Positions 56,306-64,000 of a stretch of DNA of 64,000 bases are shown piece by piece. Where the stretch lies: NCBI GenBank assembly GCA_038125725.1, contig JAYPEK010000001.1, positions 1 to 64,000 on the forward strand. The letters are read 5' to 3'. The first letter of the stretch is position 1. Every line of letters begins with the position of its first letter. The DNA comes from TMED8 sp038125725. GTDB lineage: Bacteria; Pseudomonadota; Alphaproteobacteria; Rhodospirillales; Casp-alpha2. Under the pieces are notes generated by a model. The model saw only the letters and a program-made list of their open reading frames with translations, made no database searches and was not told the origin of the DNA. The translations under genes were made by a program, and so were the position numbers.

Positions 56306-56931
56306 CAGCCGGGCTTGAAACAGGCCGCGACGAGCTTGTTGAAGGCGTCGGCACGGTGGCTGATGGCGTGCTTGGCGTCCGGCTCGAATTCGCCGAAGGT
56401 GATTTCAAACCCTTGCGGCACGAACATCGGATCGTATCCGAAACCTTTTTCGCCGCGAGGCGGCCAGACCAGATGCCCATGGACCTGGCCCTCGAAGGTC
56501 TCGAGATGCAGGGGAGAGCCCTCCGCCGCCGGCCAGCAGAGCGACAGCGCGCAGGCGAAATAAGCGGCGGGCTGATCGGAGGCACCCTTTTTTCCGAGTT
56601 CCTCCCAGACGGTGCGAATGGCGAGGCCAAAATCCTTCTCCGGCCCGGCCCAGCGGGCCGAATAGATGCCGGGCTGGCCGTCCAGGGCCGGGACGACAAG
56701 GCCGGAATCGTCGGCCAATGCGGGAAGATTGGCGGCTTCGGCGGCGGCCAGGGCTTTGATTTCCGCGTTGGCGATGAAGCTGTCGCCGTCCTCGACCGGT
56801 TCGGGCAGCCCCAGATCGCCGGCCGAGATCACCTCGGCGCCGAAGGGACGCAAGAGATCGTCGATCTCGCGCACCTTGCCGGGGTTGTGGCTGGCGATGA
56901 CTAGCTTGCCCTCGGTGAAATTCCGCGCCAT
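56305..56931 (-). CDS. rdgB: XTP/dITP pyrophosphatase RdgB
   Basis: A 208-residue Ham1/RdgB house-cleaning enzyme that removes deaminated purine nucleotides. The start KLVIASHNPGKVREI, with ALADDSGLVVPALDGQPGIY, GFGYDPMFVP and SHRADAF, matches the family throughout. It lies 18 bases after rph and one base before hemW. Confidence 0.97.
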   Translation of the reverse strand: MARNFTEGKLVIASHNPGKVREIDDLLRPFGAEVISAGDLGLPEPVEDGDSFIANAEIKALAAAEAANLPALADDSGLVVPALDGQPGIYSARWAGPEKDFGLAIRTVWEELGKKGASDQPAAYFACALSLCWPAAEGSPLHLETFEGQVHGHLVWPPRGEKGFGYDPMFVPQGFEITFGEFEPDAKHAISHRADAFNKLVAACFKPG

Positions 56932-56949
56932 GGGATCAGAATTAATCCG

Positions 56950-57669
<720 letters not shown>

Positions 57670-57750
57670 GACGCCCCCTTTTAATTGCCGTTGTGATGGG
57701 CCGGCAAGCTAACGCGAGGGCGCTGGCGGCACAAGCCTTCCCGCCATGCG

Positions 57751-57779
57751 TTGACGCCCGCCAAGCGCAAAACTACATT
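57751..57779 (+). promoter_or_regulatory. Probable hrcA promoter
   Basis: TTGACG (57751-57756) and TACATT (57774-57779) with an exact 17-base spacer, ending 30 bases before the hrcA start. No CIRCE operator is visible here. Confidence 0.6.
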
Positions 57780-57809
57780 CGGGCGTAATCACCTGAAAAC
57801 GGACCCAAC

Positions 57810-58856
57810 ATGATTACCGAATTGAACCAGCGTTCACGGGAAATCTTCAAGCTGATCGTCGATTCCTACGTGGAGACCGGCGAGCCGGTGGGCTCGCGCT
57901 CGATCTCGCGCAAGCTCGGCCAGAAGCTGTCGCCGGCGACGGTCCGCAACGTCATGGCCGACCTGGAGGAGGCGGGTCTTCTGTACGCGCCGCATACCTC
58001 GGCCGGGCGGCTGCCCACCGACGCCGGGCTTCGGATGTTCGTCAACGGCTTGCTCGAGGTCGGCAATCTCACCAGCCGCGAGCGCGATGACATCAAGGGC
58101 CAGTTCGCCGGCTCGTCGACCAGCCTGGAAGGGCTTTTGGAGCAGGCGACGGAGGCGCTGTCGGGGCTGACCGGCTGCGCCAGCCTGGTGTTGGCGCCGA
58201 AGACCGAAAGCCCGCTGAAGCACATCGAGTTCGTGTCCTTGAGCCCGGGCCGGGCGCTGGTGGTGCTGGTGACGGAAAACGGCATCGTCGAGAACCGCAT
58301 CATTCAGACGCCGGAACAACTGTCGCCGTCGGCCATGGTGCAGGCGTCGAATTTCCTCAGCGCGCGCCTGGTCGGGCGCACGGTGGCGGAAGCCTATGAC
58401 GAGATCATCACCGAATTGGAACAGAACCGCGCCGAGCTCGACGACCTGACCCAGCGCGTGGTCGAAAGCGGCCTCGCCACCTGGGCGGGCGGCGCGGCCG
58501 ATGGCGCAGCCGCCGGTTCGCTGATCGTGCGCGGCCAGGCGCATTTGCTGGAAGACGTCAACGCGCTCACCGATCTCGAGCGCATCCGCAATCTGTTTAC
58601 CACGCTGGAGACCAAGCAGGAGATGCTGAAGCTCTTGTCGCTCACCGACGCGGCGGAGGGCGTGCAGATCTTCATCGGCGCCGACAACCAGCTGTTCAAT
58701 CTGGCCGGCGTTTCCATGGTCACCAACTCGTTTCAGAACTCGTCCGAACAGGTGGTCGGCGCCATCGGCGTCATCGGCCCATCGCGCATGAATTACGCGC
58801 GCATCATCCCGATGGTCGACTACACCGCCAAACTCATCGGCCGCATGCTCGGCTGA
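57810..58856 (+). CDS. hrcA: Heat-inducible transcription repressor HrcA
   Basis: A 348-residue repressor that binds CIRCE operators. The N-terminal winged helix has LNQRSREIFKLIVDSYVETG, PVGSRSISRKLG and LSPATVRNVMADLEEAGLL. The C-terminal part (FIGADNQLFNLAGVSMVT and IGVIGPSRMNYARIIPMVDY) is typical. It stands before grpE, but in this class HrcA often controls only groESL, which is not in the window. Confidence 0.97.
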   Translation: MITELNQRSREIFKLIVDSYVETGEPVGSRSISRKLGQKLSPATVRNVMADLEEAGLLYAPHTSAGRLPTDAGLRMFVNGLLEVGNLTSRERDDIKGQFAGSSTSLEGLLEQATEALSGLTGCASLVLAPKTESPLKHIEFVSLSPGRALVVLVTENGIVENRIIQTPEQLSPSAMVQASNFLSARLVGRTVAEAYDEIITELEQNRAELDDLTQRVVESGLATWAGGAADGAAAGSLIVRGQAHLLEDVNALTDLERIRNLFTTLETKQEMLKLLSLTDAAEGVQIFIGADNQLFNLAGVSMVTNSFQNSSEQVVGAIGVIGPSRMNYARIIPMVDYTAKLIGRMLG

Positions 58857-58889
58857 CAAAACCACAAGTGAATGGAGACCCTTGCCGTC

Positions 58890-59690
58890 ATGACATCCGA
58901 ACCCTTGCCGGAAGATACCGAAAACCGCGCCCCCGAAGCGGAAGCCGCCGCTGACGAGCCGACTTTCGCGCCTTCGGAGACCGCGCCGGAACCCATGCTC
59001 GACACCACCGAGAGTGCCGCCGAAGCGGCACCGCAAGACGCGCCTGGGGATGCACCAGCGCCGGCCGACGCCGAGCTGTCGGCGCGCATCGCCGAGCTGG
59101 AAGCCCAGACCGCGGACCTCAACGACAAGCTCCTGCGCGCGCTGGCCGAGGCCGAGAACGTGCGCCGCCGCGCGCAGCGCGACAAGGAGGACGCGTCGAA
59201 GTATGCCATCAAGAGTTTCGCCGAGGACCTGCTCCGGGTGTCGGACAACATGGGCCGGGCGCTCGCCGCCATCGATGCCGATGCCCGCGCCCAGGATGCG
59301 AACCTGGAAAACATCGCCGTCGGCGTCGAGATGGTGGCCAAGGAACTGCTGAGCGCCTTCGAGCGCGCCGGCATCAAGCCGATCGAGGCCATGGGCCAGC
59401 GCTTCGACCCGATGCTGCACGAGGCCATGTTCGAGATTCCCGATCCGGCCCAGCCCGCCGGCACCGTCACCCAGGTGCTGGAGGACGGCTACACCCTGCA
59501 TGGCCGCACGCTACGCGCCGCCAAGGTCGGCGTCACTAAGGGCGGGCCGAAGCCCGATGCGCAGCCGGCCCCCGGCGACGAGGCGGGCGACGGAGCCGGC
59601 GACGGCCCGGCGGTGAAGGATGGCCGCCAGGCCTATGAACAACCGGGCGACGCGGGCGGCGCCGGCGGTCAGGTCGACGAGAAGCTTTGA
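58890..59690 (+). CDS. grpE: Nucleotide exchange factor GrpE
   Basis: A 266-residue DnaK co-chaperone that releases ADP. An acidic, low-complexity N-terminus of about 60 residues is followed by the coiled coil (LSARIAELEAQTADLNDKLL) and core with RALAEAENVRRRAQRDKED, FDPMLHEAMFEIPD and GYTLHGRTLRAAKVGV. It carries a Gly/Asp-rich C-terminal extension of about 45 residues, making it longer than the usual 200. ATG at 58890 is preferred; 58872 is in frame but lacks a ribosome-binding site. Confidence 0.95.
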   Translation: MTSEPLPEDTENRAPEAEAAADEPTFAPSETAPEPMLDTTESAAEAAPQDAPGDAPAPADAELSARIAELEAQTADLNDKLLRALAEAENVRRRAQRDKEDASKYAIKSFAEDLLRVSDNMGRALAAIDADARAQDANLENIAVGVEMVAKELLSAFERAGIKPIEAMGQRFDPMLHEAMFEIPDPAQPAGTVTQVLEDGYTLHGRTLRAAKVGVTKGGPKPDAQPAPGDEAGDGAGDGPAVKDGRQAYEQPGDAGGAGGQVDEKL

Positions 59691-59720
59691 GTTCGGGGTT
59701 TCGGCGCGCGCCCTAAAGCA

Positions 59721-59749
59721 TTGCGCGTGCCGGGGCCTAAGCCTATATA
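59721..59749 (+). promoter_or_regulatory. Possible dnaK promoter
   Basis: TTGCGC (59721-59726) and TATATA (59744-59749) with a 17-base spacer, about 110 bases before dnaK. No clear sigma-32 sequence or CIRCE inverted repeat is seen. Confidence 0.4.
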
Positions 59750-59859
59750 AGCGCGGGAAAAGTCGCCGACTTCGGCTTCTCCCACAAAAGCATCACTAGG
59801 GATTTCCAGCAGCGCCTGAACGGGCTGCAAAGAAATTGCCGCAGAAGTACGAGGAAGAC

Positions 59860-61806
<1,947 letters not shown>

Positions 61807-61816
61807 CGGAATTGAT

Positions 61817-61845
61817 GGGCGGCGGCTTAAAGGGGGCCGCCGCCC
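61817..61845. other. Intergenic hairpin between dnaK and dnaJ
   Basis: GGGCGGCGGC (61817-61826) pairs perfectly with GCCGCCGCCC (61836-61845) around a nine-base loop. No U-tract follows, so it may act as an mRNA-stability or partial-termination element that makes DnaK more abundant than DnaJ. Confidence 0.65.
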
Positions 61846-61892
61846 GTTCCGTCCGCAACTTCGGCGACGGCTGAATTTCGGGGGTTCACGAC

Positions 61893-63032
61893 ATGGCGAA
61901 AACGGATTTCTACGAGACCCTGGGCGTTGGGCGGGACGCGGACGGCGACGAAATCAAGAAGGCCTACCGCAAGCTCGCCATGAAATACCACCCGGACCGC
62001 AATCCGGGTGACAAGGACGCCGAGCAGAGTTTCAAAGACGTCAACGAGGCCTATGAAGTCCTCAAGGACGGCGACAAGCGCGCCGCCTACGATCGCTTCG
62101 GCCACGCCGCCTTCGAGCAGGGTGGCCCGGGCGGTCCCGGCGGCGCCGGGTTCGGCGGTGGTTTCGCGTCCGGCTTTGCCGACATCTTCGACGAGATGTT
62201 CGGCGATTTCGGCGGGCGGCGCGGCGGCGGCCCGCAGCCGGGCAAGGGCGCCGACCTGCGATTCAACATGGAAATCGAGTTGGAGGACGCCTTCAAGGGC
62301 AAGCAGACCGAGATCCGCGTGCCGACGAGCGTCGCCTGCGACGTCTGCTCCGGTTCCGGCGCGGCCGGCGGCTCCGGGCCCAGCGCCTGCCCGACCTGTT
62401 CCGGACACGGCCGGGTGCGATCGCAATCCGGTTTCTTCACCGTCGAGCGCACCTGCCCGAACTGCCAGGGCACCGGCGAGGTGATCAAGGACCCCTGCAC
62501 CAACTGCGGCGGCGCGGGGCGCGTGCACAAGGAAAAGACGCTGAGCGTCAACATTCCCGCCGGCGTCGAGGACGGCACCCGCATCCGCTTGACCGGCGAG
62601 GGCGAGGCCGGCTTGCGCGGCGCGCAGCCCGGCGACCTCTACATCTTCCTGCACCTGAAGCCGCACCGATTCTTCCAGCGCGATGGCGCCGACATCTATT
62701 GCCGGGTGCCGATCCCGATGACCCGCGCCGCCTTGGGCGGCACCGTCGAGGTGCCGACCGTGGACGGCACCATCGCCAGGCTCTCGATTCCCGCCGGCAC
62801 GCCCACCGGTCACCAGTTCCGGCTGAAGGGCAAGGGCATGAGCGTGCTGCGGTCGAAATCGCGCGGCGACATGTTCGTGCAGGCCAACGTCGAAACGCCC
62901 CAGAACCTGACCAAGCGCCAGAAAGAACTTCTCGACGAGTTCGCAAAGGAAGGCGGCGAGGACACCCACAGCCCCGAGGCGCACGGCTTCTTTTCCAAGG
63001 TGAAGGAGCTTTGGGAGGATTTGAAGGAGTAG
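61893..63032 (+). CDS. dnaJ: Chaperone protein DnaJ
   Basis: A 379-residue type I Hsp40. The J domain has the HPD motif in KYHPDRNPGD. A Gly/Phe-rich linker follows. Four zinc-binding CxxCxGxG repeats follow: CDVCSGSG, CPTCSGHG, CPNCQGTG and CTNCGGAG. The C-terminal substrate domain has PHRFFQRDGADIYC. It delivers clients to DnaK and triggers its ATPase. Confidence 0.98.
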   Translation: MAKTDFYETLGVGRDADGDEIKKAYRKLAMKYHPDRNPGDKDAEQSFKDVNEAYEVLKDGDKRAAYDRFGHAAFEQGGPGGPGGAGFGGGFASGFADIFDEMFGDFGGRRGGGPQPGKGADLRFNMEIELEDAFKGKQTEIRVPTSVACDVCSGSGAAGGSGPSACPTCSGHGRVRSQSGFFTVERTCPNCQGTGEVIKDPCTNCGGAGRVHKEKTLSVNIPAGVEDGTRIRLTGEGEAGLRGAQPGDLYIFLHLKPHRFFQRDGADIYCRVPIPMTRAALGGTVEVPTVDGTIARLSIPAGTPTGHQFRLKGKGMSVLRSKSRGDMFVQANVETPQNLTKRQKELLDEFAKEGGEDTHSPEAHGFFSKVKELWEDLKE

Positions 63033-63087
63033 GGGCTTCACCCGCTCCGCCGTCCGCGCGTCTCTCTCGTCGTTCCCGCACCCCCTC

Positions 63088-63195
63088 CGTCATTCCCGCG
63101 AAAGCGGGAATCCAGCTGGCCTATCCACGGAATCCACAAGCCGAAAGAATGATGCCTTCGGCATCAAATGGGTCCCCGCTTTCGCGGGGACGACG
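63088..63195. repeat. REP/BIME-like inverted-repeat element
   Basis: Three hairpins in 108 bases after dnaJ: ATTCCCGCGAAAGCGGGAAT at the left, GATGCCTTCGGCATC in the middle (63151-63165) and GTCCCCGCTTTCGCGGGGAC (63172-63191). The left and right arms share the CCCGC-GAAAG-GCGGG motif. Such CATTCCCGCGAAAGCGGGAA elements are common dispersed repeats in alphaproteobacterial genomes, probably non-autonomous. Confidence 0.75.
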
Positions 63196-63202
63196 GAAGG
63201 AT

Positions 63203-63286
63203 TGCTGCAAAAAATGCTGCACGGTAAGATATTGAAAAATCACATTTTGCTGCACTTTATGCTGCAGCATTTCGGTGCAGCATAAA
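63203..63286. repeat. TGCTGCA direct and inverted repeats
   Basis: TGCTGCA occurs at 63203, 63215, 63248 and 63260, as two pairs each with a five-base gap (TGCTGCA-N5-TGCTGCA), and inverted at 63276. TTTATGCTGCA (63256-63266) and TGCAGCATAAA (63276-63286) form a perfect 11-bp inverted repeat. It is in a convergent gap between dnaJ and a TerB-like gene. Confidence 0.8.
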
Positions 63287-63302
63287 TCCGCGCCGCGGCG
63301 CG

Positions 63303-63695
63303 TCAGGTAATCAGGCTGCGCATGGTCACCAGTGCGTTGGCGGCGTCCTCGGCGACGCGGCAGAGCGTTTCATGCTGCTCCAGCGTGATGCCGAGATCGT
63401 GGATAATGCGGTTGGCGAACTCGGCTTCGGCGGCGTGATATTCACCGTCGACGACGGCGATGATCAACAGTTCGGCGCCGACCACCAGACGTGAGCGCTC
63501 GGAGGCGAACACGCTTAGGTCGACCTCGCGGTGCACGTCGGCGATGGGTGCCTGGGTGAAGCCGCTGCTTTCCCAGTAGAGCCGGTCGAGGTAGGCCATT
63601 TCCTGCTCGGCGACGATGCCGTCGGCGACGATCATCTGCTGCGCCAGATCGAAGAAGGCGGCGCGTTCGTCCTTATCGAGGAGTTGTATGAACAT
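63303..63695 (-). CDS. TerB-like protein 1
   Basis: A 130-residue all-helical protein. MFIQLLDKDERAAFFDLAQQ, MIVADGIVAEQEMAYLDRLYW and ELLIIAVVDGEYHAAEAEFANRIIHDLG fit the tellurite-resistance TerB fold, which has an acidic DG-E-x-E-type metal-binding pair. Bacterial TerB-like proteins sit at the membrane in tellurite or stress complexes, but no other ter genes are seen. A paralogue follows upstream on the same strand. Confidence 0.8.
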   Translation of the reverse strand: MFIQLLDKDERAAFFDLAQQMIVADGIVAEQEMAYLDRLYWESSGFTQAPIADVHREVDLSVFASERSRLVVGAELLIIAVVDGEYHAAEAEFANRIIHDLGITLEQHETLCRVAEDAANALVTMRSLIT

Positions 63696-63733
63696 GGCGT
63701 GACCTCACACCGCTCAGATTGGGACCGGCGGCC

Positions 63734-64000
63734 TCAGTCCAACAGGCCCTGCATGGCGCCCAGCGCGGCGGCGGCCTGTTCGGCGACGCGGCAAAGCTCC
63801 TCGTGCTGTTTCCGCGTCAGGTTGAACTGTTCGATCACCTTGTTGGCGAAGGCGGCCTCGGCGGGATGATATTCGCCGTCGACCACGGCGATGATCAACA
63901 GCTCGGCGCCGACGATCAGCTTCGCGTTGGTATCGGCAAAGACGCTGAGGTTGACGTCGCGGTCCAGATCCGACATCGGCGCCTGGCCGTAACCGCTGGA
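63734..64000 (-). CDS. TerB-like protein 2 (partial, continues past the window edge)
   Basis: At least 89 residues, continuing beyond position 64000. It aligns along its length with the previous gene: SSGYGQAPMSDLDRDVNLSV against SSGFTQAPIADVHREVDLSV, and both share VGAELLIIAVVDGEYH. The codons from 63977 to 64000 match the paralogue's coding sequence, so the ATG at 63976 is internal and the true start is outside the window. Tandem duplication of a TerB-like gene. Confidence 0.78.
   Translation of the reverse strand, partial: SSGYGQAPMSDLDRDVNLSVFADTNAKLIVGAELLIIAVVDGEYHPAEAAFANKVIEQFNLTRKQHEELCRVAEQAAAALGAMQGLLD

Noticed and set aside
63203..63286. CRISPR-like repetition of TGCTGCA
   Set aside because: Units are only seven bases, with irregular 5- and 26-base gaps and no cas genes in the window.

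Overview
This is a GC-rich alphaproteobacterial chromosome segment, most like the Rhodospirillales. The evidence is gene order. thiE-DUF3576-leuS-lptE-holA, parB-parA-rsmG-mnmG-mnmE, rho-hemJ-hemH-hemE, ppsR-maf-coaE-dnaQ, secB-fxsA-Tim44-mltA, hslVU, hisB-hisH-hisA-hisF-hisE, rph-hrcA-grpE and dnaK-dnaJ form the usual origin-proximal blocks of that class. I saw no rRNA, tRNA, CRISPR array, prophage or insertion sequence.

The centre of the window is probably the chromosomal replication origin. The 452-bp non-coding gap between hemE (minus strand) and ppsR (plus strand), 23389-23840, sits at the junction that carries oriC in Caulobacter and Rickettsia. It holds a near-consensus DnaA box and several weaker ones. 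Two perfect parS sites lie 12 kb to the left, between mnmG and mnmE and close to parAB. A further 15/16 parS-like palindrome lies 0.6 kb to the right, inside ppsR. Most housekeeping genes left of the gap are on the minus strand and most to the right are on the plus strand, as expected for replication diverging from it.

Layout: 1-4.9 kb, thiE end, lipoprotein, leuS-lptE-holA. 4.9-6.9 kb, CBS protein, periplasmic thioredoxin, double-receiver regulator. 7-12.7 kb, par locus and tRNA-modification genes. 12.8-19.3 kb, ferredoxin, DUF6489, YyaL-type protein, DNA-alkyl repair, membrane diguanylate cyclase, quinone reductase. 19.4-23.4 kb, rho and late haem synthesis. 23.4-23.84 kb, oriC. 23.84-26.7 kb, ppsR-maf-coaE-dnaQ. 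26.7-29.9 kb, an accessory island: two unrecognised membrane proteins and a frameshifted transglutaminase-like gene. 29.9-34.9 kb, DegP protease, secB, fxsA, Tim44-like, mltA. 34.9-38.8 kb, lactate oxidation (lutABC) coupled to smr and an XRE regulator. 38.9-45 kb, hslVU, histidine cluster, HIT protein. 45-49.6 kb, RTX protein, comM-like gene and a small unknown operon with a stop-interrupted gene. 49.7-57.7 kb, gshB, SirB1-like, BON, yraN, rsmI, LppC, hemW, rdgB, rph. 57.8-63 kb, hrcA-grpE-dnaK-dnaJ. 63-64 kb, a repeat-rich spacer and two tandem TerB-like genes, the second cut by the window edge.

The least explained parts are the frameshifted transglutaminase-like gene with a T-TTT-TTG heptamer, the two-gene small-protein operon at 48.7-49.55 kb, the doubled TGCTGCA-N5-TGCTGCA motif near 63.2 kb, and the parS-like site inside ppsR.
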